64,000 nt of DNA from Halothece sp. PCC 7418 (GTDB lineage Bacteria > Cyanobacteriota > Cyanobacteriia > Cyanobacteriales > Rubidibacteraceae). Within the stretch, counting starts at the first letter, position 1. Each line of letters opens with the position of its first letter. The translations under genes and the position numbers were made by a program. Location of the stretch: positions 1,240,001 through 1,304,000 of the forward strand of contig NC_019779.1 of NCBI RefSeq assembly GCF_000317635.1, written 5' to 3'. Positions 17,848-26,986 of this stretch are shown here, in pieces. The notes beneath the pieces were generated by a model. That model was not told the DNA's origin. It was given only the letters and a program-made list of their open reading frames with translations, and ran no database searches.

Positions 17848-19540
17848 ACAGACTAAGAAAGGCTATGATCAAATTCAAGCCTTACCTAATCATGTCATTA
17901 AACAAATTGCAGCCGGGGAAGTCATTTCCTCGACTGCTGCTGTGGTGCGTGAATTGGTAGAAAACGCGCTCGATGCGAAGGCGGATCGGCTTACCATTTC
18001 TCTAGATGAGCAACTGTCTTGCATCCAAGTTGCGGATAATGGAGAGGGAATAACCCTAGAAAATTTACGCTGTTGCGCCTCCCCCCACACAACCAGTAAA
18101 ATTCAAACCTTTGCTGATCTGCAAAAAATTGTGAGTCTAGGCTTTCGCGGAGAAGCCCTCCATAGTCTCACTCAAATTGCATCTTTACAAATCTTTAGTC
18201 GTCCTCGTTATCCCGAATCAGGAATGGGCTATGGCGTTCAATATAACCAAGGGGGAACAGTTGTCAGCGAAAAAACGATCGCGCTTGCACCCGGAACGAT
18301 TGTCAGCGTCTCAGATTTATTCAAGGATTTACCCGCCCGTCGTCACGCCTTACCGAAAGTTTCTCAGCAACTAAAAACCATTCAAAAAACCATTTATGAA
18401 ATTGCTCTTGCTCATCCTTACCTCACTTGGCAAGTGTATCATCAAGATCGGTTGTGGCTGCATCTCAGTCCTGGAGAAACGCCACAACAATTATTTCCAC
18501 AAATTTTACCGAAGTTTCAGCAGTCTGATTTTCAATATATTTGTCACCGCATTACGCTACCAGAAATAACAGAAGAATCGCAATTAGAATTAGTGGTCGG
18601 ATTACCCGATCGCGCTTCTCGTCATAAAGGCGACTGGATTAAAACCGCGATCAATGGACGCTGTGTGCGTTTACCCGAACTGGAACAAACCTTGATTTCT
18701 GGGTTAATGCGAACTTTACCGCGCGATCGGCATCCCATTTGCTGGTTACATCTCCACACCCACCCCAGTTTCATTGACTGGAATCGTCACCCGTCTAAAG
18801 CTGAAATTTATCTCCGTCACCTTTCATTTTGGCGGGAAAAAACGATTCACGCCTTGGATGAAGTTTTAAAGCTAAATCCCGAAACTGTGCCTGAAACCTT
18901 CCATAATCAACGGTTGGGGGAACTTTTGAAAGTAGGAGAGGAAAAAGGCAGTTATCAAGTTACTACGACTCAGAAGAAGGAAAAGGAAGCGGTTAATTTA
19001 ATTCCTCTCAGCGCGATCGCGCAACTCCACAATACTTACATTATCGCAGAGCATCCCTCAGGAATTTGGCTCATTGAGCAGCATATTGCCCATGAACGCA
19101 TTATTTACGAACAATTAGAAGCCCAATGGCAACTGACACCACAAGATCCCCCCTTAATCCTCAATCATCTGTCTTTATCGCAACAAGAACAACTAGAACG
19201 TCTCGGAATCGAAATTGATGCGTTTGGGGAAGACACCTGGGCAATTAGAACCGTTCCCAAAATTTTACAACAACGGGATGATCTCACCGATGCCATCATT
19301 GAACTTAGTCAAGGAGGAGACTTACAAACCGCCCAAGTCGCCACCGCTTGTCGCAGCGCGATTCGGAATGGTACACCGTTAAGTGTTCCCGAAATGCAAG
19401 AAATTCTAGATGGTTGGCAACGCACCCGTCACCCCCACACTTGTCCCCATGGTCGTCCCATTTACCTCTCTTTAGCCGAAACTTCTCTGGCTAAATTTTT
19501 CCGTCGTCACTGGGTCATCGGAAAAAGCCACGGGATTTGA
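17801..19540 (+). CDS. mutL: DNA mismatch repair protein MutL
   Basis: MutL couples MutS mismatch recognition to strand cleavage. The 579-residue protein has the GHKL ATPase motifs QIAAGEVI, ELVENALDA, DNGEGI, TSKI and GFRGEAL, and a C-terminal dimerisation domain with EQHIAHERIIYE (endonuclease-type motif) and CPHGRPIYLSL. So it is probably an endonuclease-active MutL of the MutH-less kind. No in-frame ATG, GTG or TTG lies between the repeat-encoded ATG at 17801 and the conserved region, so the first ~16 residues (MNYEPRTSTDSHYVPQ) come from the dispersed repeat. Confidence 0.92.
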   Translation: MNYEPRTSTDSHYVPQQTKKGYDQIQALPNHVIKQIAAGEVISSTAAVVRELVENALDAKADRLTISLDEQLSCIQVADNGEGITLENLRCCASPHTTSKIQTFADLQKIVSLGFRGEALHSLTQIASLQIFSRPRYPESGMGYGVQYNQGGTVVSEKTIALAPGTIVSVSDLFKDLPARRHALPKVSQQLKTIQKTIYEIALAHPYLTWQVYHQDRLWLHLSPGETPQQLFPQILPKFQQSDFQYICHRITLPEITEESQLELVVGLPDRASRHKGDWIKTAINGRCVRLPELEQTLISGLMRTLPRDRHPICWLHLHTHPSFIDWNRHPSKAEIYLRHLSFWREKTIHALDEVLKLNPETVPETFHNQRLGELLKVGEEKGSYQVTTTQKKEKEAVNLIPLSAIAQLHNTYIIAEHPSGIWLIEQHIAHERIIYEQLEAQWQLTPQDPPLILNHLSLSQQEQLERLGIEIDAFGEDTWAIRTVPKILQQRDDLTDAIIELSQGGDLQTAQVATACRSAIRNGTPLSVPEMQEILDGWQRTRHPHTCPHGRPIYLSLAETSLAKFFRRHWVIGKSHGI

Positions 19541-19671
19541 GCTATCTTTATCCGTCACATTATCCGTTTGGCGACTGTATCAAGGGGAATTGATTGATTC
19601 CACTAAAGATTTCCTACGGAGAATACAAATAGAGCCTTTGCGGATTCACGCCTAACTGATGAGAAACATCG

Positions 19672-20292
19672 CTAATGTTTAACCCCATTTTTTTCTTTAC
19701 GTTCACTGTACCGATCCGTTAAATAATCAACTTGATCTCGTAATAGCACAGTAAATTTGTAGAGTTCCTCCATAACATCCACCACGCGATCGCGATAACG
19801 AGACTCTTTCATCGTGCCATCTTCATGAAATTCTTGGTAGGCTTTCGCAACCGAAGACTGATTGGGAATCGTAAACATCCGCATCCACCGTCCTAAAATT
19901 CGCAGATTATTCACCGCATTAAAAGACTGGGAACCGCCACTCACTTGCATCACAGCCAGCGTTTTCCCTTGTGTGGGTCGTACTGCACCTATACTTAACG
20001 GAATCCAATCAATTTGATTTTTCAGCACGCCAGTAATATTCCCGTGCATTTCAGGAGAAGACCAAACTTGACCTTCTGACCATTGGCTTAACTCCCGTAA
20101 CTCTTGCACCTTGGGATGCGTTTCTTCCACTTGTCCGCGCAAGGGAAGTTCATGGGGATGAAAGAATTTAACTTCCGCCCCCATCTCAGCAATAATCCGC
20201 GCTGCTTCTTCTGCAAGCAAGCGACTGTAGGAATGCTCTCTTAAAGAGCCATACAAAAATAGAATTTTCGGTGGATGATTAAAACGGGTCAT
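19672..20292 (-). CDS. arsH: NADPH-dependent FMN reductase ArsH
   Basis: ArsH is a flavoprotein that oxidises trivalent organoarsenicals or reduces quinones. The ~206-residue protein has the flavodoxin-like FMN loop [19 protein letters not shown], the conserved [21 protein letters not shown], and [18 protein letters not shown]. It lies 38 bp downstream of arsC on the same strand, an arsC-arsH pair comparable to the Synechocystis arsBHC operon but without an efflux gene. An ATG 24 bp further upstream is an alternative start. Confidence 0.9.
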   Translation of the reverse strand: MTRFNHPPKILFLYGSLREHSYSRLLAEEAARIIAEMGAEVKFFHPHELPLRGQVEETHPKVQELRELSQWSEGQVWSSPEMHGNITGVLKNQIDWIPLSIGAVRPTQGKTLAVMQVSGGSQSFNAVNNLRILGRWMRMFTIPNQSSVAKAYQEFHEDGTMKESRYRDRVVDVMEELYKFTVLLRDQVDYLTDRYSERKEKNGVKH

Positions 20293-20330
20293 TCTTGATA
20301 AATTAATAACTATCATTAAACAGTTGTCGC

Positions 20331-20726
20331 TTAGGAACTGAGTTTCGCAATCAAAGCCTTCACTCGTTCCTTAATTTCATCTCGTACCCGAGGGAAAATT
20401 TCTGGTTGTTCTGCGGGATCATCCAGTTGCCAATCTTCAAACTCTTCACGGGTAACCCATTCTGGTGGAAGGTTAACCCCACAGCCACATAAAGAAATGA
20501 CAACATCAAACTCTTCTGGGTTAAATTCACTCAGGGCGTTCGAGGTTTGATTACTAATATCAATGCCCACATCTTTCATTGCAGCGATCGCTTCTGGGCG
20601 TACTTGACTGGCTTCGAGTCCAGAACTGACAACCGTAATTTGGTCATTGCCTAAAGTTCTAGCAAAACCTTCTGCCATCTGCGATCGCGCTGAGTTTTTC
20701 CGACAGACAAACATAACACGCTTCAT
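20331..20726 (-). CDS. arsC: arsenate reductase, LMW phosphatase fold, glutaredoxin-linked cyanobacterial type
   Basis: ArsC reduces arsenate to arsenite. The 131-residue protein has the phosphatase P-loop [14 protein letters not shown] with nucleophile Cys8, and [10 protein letters not shown] placing Cys80 and Cys82, the same three positions as the characterised Synechocystis enzyme that uses glutathione/glutaredoxin. AAAGGAGATAGATC precedes the ATG. It is first in the arsC-arsH unit. The arsenite exporter (Acr3/ArsB) and ArsR are not in the window. Confidence 0.93.
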   Translation of the reverse strand: MKRVMFVCRKNSARSQMAEGFARTLGNDQITVVSSGLEASQVRPEAIAAMKDVGIDISNQTSNALSEFNPEEFDVVISLCGCGVNLPPEWVTREEFEDWQLDDPAEQPEIFPRVRDEIKERVKALIAKLSS

Positions 20727-20844
20727 TGATCTATCTCCTTTACCCTAATGGACCTGCACAACGCAGATCCGTTAGTGTTGCTTTTTCCAGTTCGCGAGGG
20801 AACCCGAACGCAGTCCGTTTACCAATTTTTACCCTCTCTAATAT

Positions 20845-20860
20845 ATCAAAAAAAATTGAT
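20845..20860. promoter_or_regulatory. predicted ArsR operator upstream of arsC (ATCAA-N6-TTGAT)
   Basis: ATCAA (20845-20849) and TTGAT (20856-20860) form an inverted repeat separated by six A residues, about 120 bp upstream of the arsC start. An ATCAA half-site recurs at 20868-20872. This matches the ATCAA(N6)TTGAT pattern I recall for the Synechocystis ArsR operator. The surrounding 20727-21065 gap holds no convincing gene; it is shared by arsC (leftward) and the RNA-binding protein gene (rightward). Confidence 0.6.
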
Positions 20861-21065
20861 ACGTAAAATCAAAATATTCGTGGAAGATATTGCTATAGAA
20901 TTGCTTGTCGATTCCAAAAATTACTGCTACGCTGAAGTAATGAGAATAAAGATCGGTGACTACGTTTGATTTCAGTATTAATAGTTTTTTCTAGCTTCGT
21001 ATTGACAGACTCCCTCCGAAATCTTGCCTCACTACACAATTCCTGATTGAGGAGAATTTAAATCA

Positions 21066-21344
21066 ATGTCAATTTATATCGGCAATCTAGACTATTCAGC
21101 AACCCAAGAAGACTTAAACGAAGTTTTTGCTGAATATGGAACAGTTAAGCGCGTTCATTTGCCCACTGACCGAGAAACGGGTCGGATGAGAGGGTTTGGA
21201 TTTGTTGAAATGTCCTCCGAAAGCGAGGAATCCAAAGCAATTTCAGATCTCGATGGTGCAGAATGGATGGGTCGTGAACTGAAAGTTAATACGGCTCGCC
21301 CTCGTGAAAACAAAGGCGGTGGTCGCAGAAACCAACGGTTCTAA
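21066..21344 (+). CDS. single-RRM RNA-binding protein (cyanobacterial Rbp type)
   Basis: A 92-residue protein with one RNA-recognition motif: RNP2 IYIGNL at residues 3-8 and RNP1 MRGFGFVEM near residues 40-48. A short Gly/Arg-rich tail (GGGRRNQRF) follows. Such Rbp proteins are often cold-induced and help localise or stabilise mRNAs in cyanobacteria. A TGAGGAGAATTT ribosome site precedes the ATG, and a strong terminator lies just downstream, so it is probably transcribed alone. Confidence 0.93.
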   Translation: MSIYIGNLDYSATQEDLNEVFAEYGTVKRVHLPTDRETGRMRGFGFVEMSSESEESKAISDLDGAEWMGRELKVNTARPRENKGGGRRNQRF

Positions 21345-21369
21345 GTTCTGTAAAGTTTAAGTAACAATC

Positions 21370-21424
21370 AACGCTTTTGGAGAGTGAATCAGTTTTGAGT
21401 AGGCTTTCCGAAAGCGTTTTTTTG
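21370..21424 (+). terminator. intrinsic terminator after the RNA-binding protein gene
   Basis: AACGCTTT (21370-21377) pairs with AAAGCGTT (21411-21418), with further TGGA/TTCC pairing inside, followed by a run of T residues. It is 25 bp downstream of the stop codon. Confidence 0.75.
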
Positions 21425-21557
21425 TTTGCTTTCCTTGTCTTAAAACCGAAAAGCGACGGTTAGTCAAGGCAGCCCGATTGTCATCACTTGTCACCGCCAC
21501 AATAGTTAACGCCAAGCTCAACCCCTGAAAGCAGCGATCGCGCTTGGCGTTCCAAGA

Positions 21558-21836
21558 TTACAGGGAAGAAATGGTGCGAGCGAGATTAAAATCTTTTTCC
21601 GTTAATCCCCCTGCATCATGACTGGTCATTCTAATAATGACGGTATTGTAAGAAATTTCTAAATCAGGATGGTGTCCCGCCGACTCCGCCGGTTCAACCA
21701 GTTTATTGACGAATTCTACTGCTTCGGGGAAGCCCTGAAACTTCCGAGTGCATTTAATAAATTTGCCTTCTTGTGTCCAATCAGACAGATCATGCAACTG
21801 GGTTTTAATTTCGGTATCGCTTAGAAGTTGTGCCAT
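21558..21836 (-). CDS. 4a-hydroxytetrahydrobiopterin dehydratase (PCD/DCoH family)
   Basis: Pterin-4a-carbinolamine dehydratase recycles oxidised pterin cofactors. The 92-residue protein covers the whole family: W in LSDWTQEGKFIKC, the FPEAVEFVNKLVEPAE helix, the active-site HHPDLEISYNTV and the SHDAGGLTEKDFNLA segment. Its physiological role in cyanobacteria is unclear; similar proteins have been linked to pterin recycling. Confidence 0.92.
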   Translation of the reverse strand: MAQLLSDTEIKTQLHDLSDWTQEGKFIKCTRKFQGFPEAVEFVNKLVEPAESAGHHPDLEISYNTVIIRMTSHDAGGLTEKDFNLARTISSL

Positions 21837-21978
21837 AGCTCAGTGAATTTTTTTAAGCTCATGTTAATAGTTGTCAATCATAATTTAGAAGCATGGGATT
21901 TCGTTTGTCTCCCATCCTAGGACAGAACTTTCCTGTTCTAAGCTGAAAATAGAGTTCTGTTTATCATCATCATCAACT

Positions 21979-22593
21979 ATGTCTTATTTATTTCGTTTTC
22001 CGCTTCTAATCGTCTGTTTTCTTTCGTTTACAATGGTTAGCTGCCGTTCCGAGATTAACTCAGCTTCCTCCTCCCAGTCTTCTTCAACTGAGAATGTACC
22101 CGCCCTTTCCCCAGAAAAGCAAAATCAAGTTGATACCCTTCTCACGCAAGGGAATCAAAAAATTGCAGCAGAAGATTATCAAGGAGCAATCGCTGATTTT
22201 AGTGAAGCCCTAACCATTGATCAAACCAATGCAGAAGCCTTAAGTAATCGAGGTTTAGCGCGATCGCGCCTTAAGAATTATGAAGGAGCACTCGCCGACT
22301 ATAATCAAGCTCTGAGCCTAAATAATCAAGCCCCAAAAGTCTATTACAATCGCGGTTTAGTGCAAATCCAGCGAGAGCAGTATGAAAAAGCAATTGCTGA
22401 CTTTACCAAAGCGATTGAACAAAAACCTGATTTTGCCAGCGCGATCGGGAATCGGGGGTTTGCTTATGCGGAGTTAGAAAATTATCCCGCAGCGATCGAT
22501 GATTTAGAAAAAGCAGCCCAACTGTTTAAAGAACAGGGTAAGAAACGAACCGCTTACCGATTACAACGTACTGCCCGTTACATTCAGCCTTAA
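21979..22593 (+). CDS. TPR-repeat lipoprotein
   Basis: A 204-residue exported protein. The signal peptide ends in a lipobox (MVSCRSE), so it should be lipid-anchored. A Ser-rich linker follows, then at least four tetratricopeptide repeats (e.g. AIADFSEALTIDQTNAEALS, ALADYNQALSLNNQAPKVYY, AIADFTKAIEQKPDFASAIG). TPR proteins scaffold protein complexes; the partner is unknown. Confidence 0.85.
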   Translation: MSYLFRFPLLIVCFLSFTMVSCRSEINSASSSQSSSTENVPALSPEKQNQVDTLLTQGNQKIAAEDYQGAIADFSEALTIDQTNAEALSNRGLARSRLKNYEGALADYNQALSLNNQAPKVYYNRGLVQIQREQYEKAIADFTKAIEQKPDFASAIGNRGFAYAELENYPAAIDDLEKAAQLFKEQGKKRTAYRLQRTARYIQP

Positions 22594-22834
22594 TGTTTTC
22601 TTAATTCTAGAACCCCCTTGCTGTGGGCATCACAAGCGATCACTTCCTTCCCTTCTTCATAAAAAACGTAAAATCTTACAATATTCTGCACAATTAACGA
22701 TTACGATTAATACATAAGCTGCTCTCTTCCTTCTTGAATTTCAAGCTGACTTTAACCAAGGGGGGGTAACCCTTGATCATCTTGAAAAGAGAAGGTCGAG
22801 TTTGTGTCGTAAAAATAAATAGGAGGTCAACCCC

Positions 22835-23221
22835 ATGGCGAGAAGAAAAAAGAAATTTCCCTGTGGACATCAAGGCTATGGACAAATTTGCCATAGATGT
22901 GAGCAGAAAGAATCGGATCGCATGAGACGAAAAAACCAACGGCTTGCTTGGGAAGAAAGTTTTAGCCATGATCCGATTGATTTAACCACCCTACCGAAAA
23001 ACGTTGTTCTCAAAACTCGACGCATTATTTCTCAACTCAGACAAGATAGTAACTATCGGCGATTTAAGGGAAAACGCTTGCGTCATAATCGCTTTATCAT
23101 TAGTATTCCTGTGAATCGAGATTATCGTTTAATTTGTCGCGATCAGGGGAGTCAAGTTATCCCAGAAGCGGTTGTTTCCCATCAGGATTATAACGTTTGT
23201 AAACCAGGAAGTGCCAAGTAG
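22835..23221 (+). CDS. DUF7682-type zinc-binding protein with RelE/ParE-like C-terminal part
   Basis: A 128-residue basic protein with the N-terminal zinc-ribbon-like segment FPCGHQGYGQICHRC typical of the cyanobacterial DUF7682 family. The C-terminal half (RIISQLRQDSNYRRFKGKRL... FIISIPVNRDYRLICRD) resembles the strand-rich core of RelE/ParE-type toxins. An AGGAGGTCAACCCC ribosome site precedes the ATG. The function is unknown; no antitoxin-like gene is adjacent. Confidence 0.65.
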   Translation: MARRKKKFPCGHQGYGQICHRCEQKESDRMRRKNQRLAWEESFSHDPIDLTTLPKNVVLKTRRIISQLRQDSNYRRFKGKRLRHNRFIISIPVNRDYRLICRDQGSQVIPEAVVSHQDYNVCKPGSAK

Positions 23222-23247
23222 TTATTTATAGCAATTCTCGGATCGCG

Positions 23248-23289
23248 TGAGGGACATTCTTAATTTTTGTTCTTTGTTCTTCGTTATTA
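23248..23289. repeat. partial copy (C) of the dispersed repeat
   Basis: The stretch TGAGGGACATTCTTAATTT plus the following GTTCTTTGTTCTTCGTTATT matches the left ~42 bp of copy B at 17716, with a changed terminus (TGAGGGAC). The other end is missing. The remainder of the gap to 23476 holds no gene I can support. Confidence 0.55.
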
Positions 23290-23476
23290 GGGACAAATGA
23301 GCAAAAAATCATCAATTGGTAACATCGACTCACCGAGGAGGCGGTCGGGAAGCCCATCCCTTTCCGGGGTGGGAGAAACAAGCACCTGATCGCCGTCATT
23401 AGTCTTATGTCTGATCTCATTGGGAAGTCTAGGCAATCTCGGAAGCAACCTGTCAATTTTGATTCATTAATATCGG

Positions 23477-24418
23477 CTAGGACTGACTTTTCATGACAAC
23501 ATTACTCACAGAAGCTGCTTCAATAAAAATTCGTTTAATCTCAGTGTGAGACTCTCGAATTGCTGACTCAATGCGTCGTGTTGCCATTTCAATTTCATCA
23601 GAAGAGAGTTCATCTTTAAACTCAATATTCAGGGCGAGCATGATATCCCGAGGTCCTAAATGAAAGGTAATGGGTGAGTCGGCAGCAGAAACTGCTTCAT
23701 CCGATTGAACAATATTTTTAATGCTATTTCTCACTTCGGGAGACGCACTTTCTCCCACTAAGAGTCCTTTTGTTTCTGCCACTAAAATCATCGCAACGAC
23801 CGTCAGCAGAATCCCAATAATAATCGATGCAATGCCATCGTAAATGGGATTTTGTGTTACCTCACTGAGAAAAACGCCAAAGAAAGCTAAAATCAGTCCG
23901 ACAAGGGCAGCAAAATCTTCAACAATGACAATAAATGCACTGGGATCTTTACTTTCACGAATCGCCTTCCACAGTCCAACCTCTTGATTTCTCGGATAAT
24001 TCTGATTGAATTCTTTAATAGAAATAAATAAGGCAGTCCCCTCAAAAATTGCAGCAATTCCAAGAACAATATAACTGACAATCGGAGAAGTTGAGGACTC
24101 GGAATGTTGGAAGCTATTCAATCCTTCATAAACGGAAACACCACCGCCCAAGGCAAAGATTAAGACCGCGACTACTAACGACCAAAAATAAATTTCTTGA
24201 CTGTGACCCAAGGGATGTTCTTCATCAGCAACTCGTTCACTTTGTTTAAGGCCGTAAAGGAGTAAAATTTCATTAGTGGAGTCAACAACAGAGTGAATTC
24301 CCTCTGATAACATAGCAGAACTCCCACTAATTGTTGCACCAACAAATTTCGCTATTCCAATGGCGATGTTGGCTGCCATTGCAGCATAAATAGACGTTTT
24401 TGATGATTCAGATGTCAT
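23477..24418 (-). CDS. cation diffusion facilitator (CDF) family transporter
   Basis: A 313-residue inner-membrane cation/proton antiporter with about six membrane segments and a C-terminal cytoplasmic domain. The transmembrane metal site is seen in MLSEGIHSVVDSTNEILLL (HxxxD) and in VIVEDFAALVGLILAFFG. It belongs to the SLC30A9-like branch by overall layout. The substrate is probably Zn2+ or another divalent metal. It is divergent from the zinc-type ATPase across the decayed repressor gene, so the two may form a metal-homeostasis locus. Confidence 0.85.
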   Translation of the reverse strand: MTSESSKTSIYAAMAANIAIGIAKFVGATISGSSAMLSEGIHSVVDSTNEILLLYGLKQSERVADEEHPLGHSQEIYFWSLVVAVLIFALGGGVSVYEGLNSFQHSESSTSPIVSYIVLGIAAIFEGTALFISIKEFNQNYPRNQEVGLWKAIRESKDPSAFIVIVEDFAALVGLILAFFGVFLSEVTQNPIYDGIASIIIGILLTVVAMILVAETKGLLVGESASPEVRNSIKNIVQSDEAVSAADSPITFHLGPRDIMLALNIEFKDELSSDEIEMATRRIESAIRESHTEIKRIFIEAASVSNVVMKSQS

Positions 24419-24469
24419 AAGGGATGGAAGGTCTCCTGCAAAATTAAGTTGCTATTCGTTACTTCAATT

Positions 24470-24717
24470 ATGATACCCCCCAATTCTGATCAGAAAAACA
24501 TTTCTGAGTCTTCTCAAGCTCCCACTTGTGAAGACATTTAGATCAGGTGCGACAAGTACAACCTGAACTTCTCCGTCGTCAAGGACGCAATATCTACTAT
24601 AGTCTTGCTGATGATCATGTCATGACCCTTGATCGGGAAGTTGCTCAACATCTTGATGAAGAAGACCTTAAGGTAATTTTAATTGACAGAGTGGCTTTTG
24701 TTTTTTTTAATATCTGA
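24470..24717 (+). pseudogene. decayed ArsR/SmtB-family zinc repressor (ziaR-like)
   Basis: An ATG at 24470 opens a 23-codon frame ending SQAPTCEDI-stop. In another frame the sequence continues HLDQVRQVQPE and then jumps directly to LLRRQGRNIYYSLADDHVM and REVAQHLDEEDL. These blocks match the N-terminal and C-terminal parts of ZiaR/SmtB-type repressors. The whole helix-turn-helix region (about 65 residues) and a couple of bases near 24539 are missing. So this is a frameshifted, internally deleted regulator, read directly from the sequence, with family assignment from memory of ZiaR. Confidence 0.75.
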
Positions 24718-24731
24718 AGTATCATTCAGAT
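24712..24731. promoter_or_regulatory. SmtB/ZiaR-type operator in front of the zinc ATPase
   Basis: ATCTGAA (24712-24718) and TTCAGAT (24725-24731) form a perfect inverted repeat with a 6-bp spacer. The TGAA-N6-TTCA core is that of SmtB/ZiaR operators. It lies 16 bp before the ATPase start codon and overlaps the end of the decayed repressor gene. Confidence 0.65.
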
Positions 24732-24747
24732 CTTCAGGTATTTTGAG

Positions 24748-26691
24748 ATGGGAGAAAATTGTTGTGCTTGCGCTCATGATCATGACTCCAACCCAAGTCA
24801 AACCCATGGTCAAACGGAATTTAACTGGAAAAAGGAACTGACTCCGATCGCGCTGTCTGGAGTCTTATTTTTAATCGGTTTAATTTTTTACGACCCCCTC
24901 CATAACACCCCTTACCATATTGCTGAGTCTGCTGTCTTACTTCCAGCTTATGTCATCAGTGGTTGGACAGTGCTGAGTGGTGCGGGACGTAATATTCTGA
25001 AAGGAGAAATTTTTGATGAAAACTTTTTAATGACCCTTGCTACCCTCAGCGCGATCGCGATTCACAAAATGCCTGAAGCAGTGGCAGTGATGCTATTTTT
25101 CCAAGTGGGAGAATTATTCCAAGGGTATGCCGTGGGAAAATCCCGTCGCTCGATTCAATCCGTGCTCGAAGTGCGCCCCAATAGCGCCAATCTCAAAACT
25201 GAGGAAGGGGTGACAACCGTTTCTCCAGATCGTGTTGAGGTTGGGGCATTAATCGTCGTGCGTGCTGGGGAAAAAGTGCCTTTAGATGGAGAAATTCTGG
25301 AAGGAAACTCCCAACTCGACACCTCGGCCCTCACGGGCGAATCCATTCCACAAATTGTTCAAGCAGGGGATGAGATTCTAGCGGGGTCAATTAATCAGGC
25401 TGGGGTTTTAACGGTGCAGGTAACGAAACCCTTTGCTGACTCCTCAATTTCTAAAATTCTCGATTTGGTGGAGAATGCTAACAGTAAAAAAGCAGAAACC
25501 GAGAAATTGATCACCACCTTTTCTCGTTACTATACTCCAGTGGTTGTTTTCTTATCCCTTGCTGTTGCATTTCTTCCCCCTCTGTTTGTCAGCAGCGCAA
25601 CCCAAGCGGAATGGACTTATCGCGCCTTAGTTTTACTGGTCATTTCTTGTCCGTGCGGTTTAGTGATTAGTGTGCCCTTAGGTTATTTTGGCGGTGTAGG
25701 AAATGCAGCGAAAAACGGCATTTTAGTCAAAGGGGCAACCTTTTTAGATGCTCTCACGCAAGTGCAAGCGGTTGTCTTTGATAAAACGGGGACATTAACC
25801 AAAGGAAACTTCCGAGTAACAGAGATTGTGACCCATAATGGTTTCAGTCAACCAGAATTGCTAGAATTAGCAGCAACAGTCGAATCCCACTCTAATCATC
25901 CTGTGGCGCAGTCAATTCGAGAAGCATATAATCAGAAAATTGATGATTCTACCCTGCAAAACTATCAAGAAGTTTCAGGACATGGCATTATTGCAGAAGT
26001 GAACCAGCAAGTGGTTGTGGTGGGAAATGATCGCCTACTGCATCGAGAAAAGATTCCCCATCAAACAGAGGTTTGCCATCTGGAAGGGACGATCGCGCAT
26101 ACAGCAGTCAACGGGGAATATCGTGGACACATTATTATTGCTGATGAATTGAAAGAGGATGCAGTCGAAGCGATTGCTAGCCTGAGAGGAAAAGGAATTG
26201 AAGTGGTGATGCTCACAGGAGATAATGCAACGGTGGCTCAAAGCATTGCCCAACAATTAGGGGTGGATCAGTATCAAGCGGACTTATTGCCAGAAGATAA
26301 AGTCACCGCCGTTGAAGATATTTTAGGACAAGTTCGGACTCAGAAGAGAAAAGTTGCCTTTGTTGGGGATGGGATTAATGATGCTCCTGTGATTGCCCGT
26401 GCGGATGTGGGGATGGCCATGGGCGGTTTAGGATCGGATGCTGCGATTGAAACCGCAGATGTGGTGATTATGACTGATGCTCCTTCTAAAGTATCACAGG
26501 TTATCGCGATCGCGCAGAAAACCCGTCAAATTATCTGGCAGAATATTGGCTTTGCTTTAGGGATTAAAGGATTATTTATTCTTTTCGGTGCGATGGGGTT
26601 AGCATCCCTCTGGGAAGCCATTTTTGCTGATGTCGGTGTGGCGTTAATTGCAATTTTCAATGCTGGTCGAATTTTAAGATTTAAGGCTTAA
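24748..26691 (+). CDS. heavy-metal P1B-type ATPase (Zn2+/Cd2+/Co2+ class, ZiaA-like)
   Basis: A 647-residue metal-exporting ATPase. The N terminus is a short Cys/His patch (ENCCACAHDHD) instead of a full HMA domain. Transport and catalytic motifs: TGES actuator loop (SALTGESIP), membrane metal site SCPCGLVISVPLG (CPC), phosphorylation DKTGTLTKG (Asp about 345), HP in SHSNHPVA, and GDGINDAPV. The C-terminal membrane pair has DVGVALIAIFNAGRIL, in line with the zinc/cadmium class. Regulation was probably by the upstream ziaR-like gene, now broken; a canonical operator still precedes it. Confidence 0.9.
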   Translation: MGENCCACAHDHDSNPSQTHGQTEFNWKKELTPIALSGVLFLIGLIFYDPLHNTPYHIAESAVLLPAYVISGWTVLSGAGRNILKGEIFDENFLMTLATLSAIAIHKMPEAVAVMLFFQVGELFQGYAVGKSRRSIQSVLEVRPNSANLKTEEGVTTVSPDRVEVGALIVVRAGEKVPLDGEILEGNSQLDTSALTGESIPQIVQAGDEILAGSINQAGVLTVQVTKPFADSSISKILDLVENANSKKAETEKLITTFSRYYTPVVVFLSLAVAFLPPLFVSSATQAEWTYRALVLLVISCPCGLVISVPLGYFGGVGNAAKNGILVKGATFLDALTQVQAVVFDKTGTLTKGNFRVTEIVTHNGFSQPELLELAATVESHSNHPVAQSIREAYNQKIDDSTLQNYQEVSGHGIIAEVNQQVVVVGNDRLLHREKIPHQTEVCHLEGTIAHTAVNGEYRGHIIIADELKEDAVEAIASLRGKGIEVVMLTGDNATVAQSIAQQLGVDQYQADLLPEDKVTAVEDILGQVRTQKRKVAFVGDGINDAPVIARADVGMAMGGLGSDAAIETADVVIMTDAPSKVSQVIAIAQKTRQIIWQNIGFALGIKGLFILFGAMGLASLWEAIFADVGVALIAIFNAGRILRFKA

Positions 26692-26856
26692 ATGATTATT
26701 GCAATCTGTCTTTGTTGCTCTCGGCGCGATCGTTTCCCTAATTTTCCCCTTGTTATTAGAGGTCTCTATCAGGTATCATAAACTATGCTGATGCGTGATT
26801 GGCTGGCAGTAAAGACCTCAACCTCTCATCATTTGCTTTGATCATAGAACACCATT

Positions 26857-26928
26857 GCGGGTATAGTTCAGTGGTAGAACGTCACCTTCCCAAGGTGAAT
26901 GCCAGGGGTTCGAGTCCCCTTACCCGCT
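26857..26928 (+). tRNA. tRNA-Gly (anticodon CCC)
   Basis: A complete 72-nt cloverleaf without encoded CCA. Acceptor stem GCGGGTA/TACCCGC, D arm GTTC/GAAC, anticodon stem TCACC/GGTGA with loop TTCCCAA (anticodon CCC), T arm AGGGG/CCCCT with TTCGAGT loop, discriminator T. It marks the left edge of the accessory island. Confidence 0.95.
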
Positions 26929-26986
26929 TACTAAAAACCTTACCATGCAAGCATTCCAGCCTTTGTTAATCTCATATTTTATCATT

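Noticed and set aside
17678-17878. Minus-strand frame spanning repeat copy B
   Set aside because: It translates low-complexity repeat DNA and overlaps the mutL start.
20748-20969. 73-residue frame upstream of the RNA-binding protein gene
   Set aside because: It covers the predicted ArsR operator, has no recognisable domain and no good ribosome site; treated as regulatory DNA.
23226-23456. 76-residue minus-strand frame near the partial repeat
   Set aside because: It overlaps the repeat, lacks domains and has no sensible start; considered non-coding.
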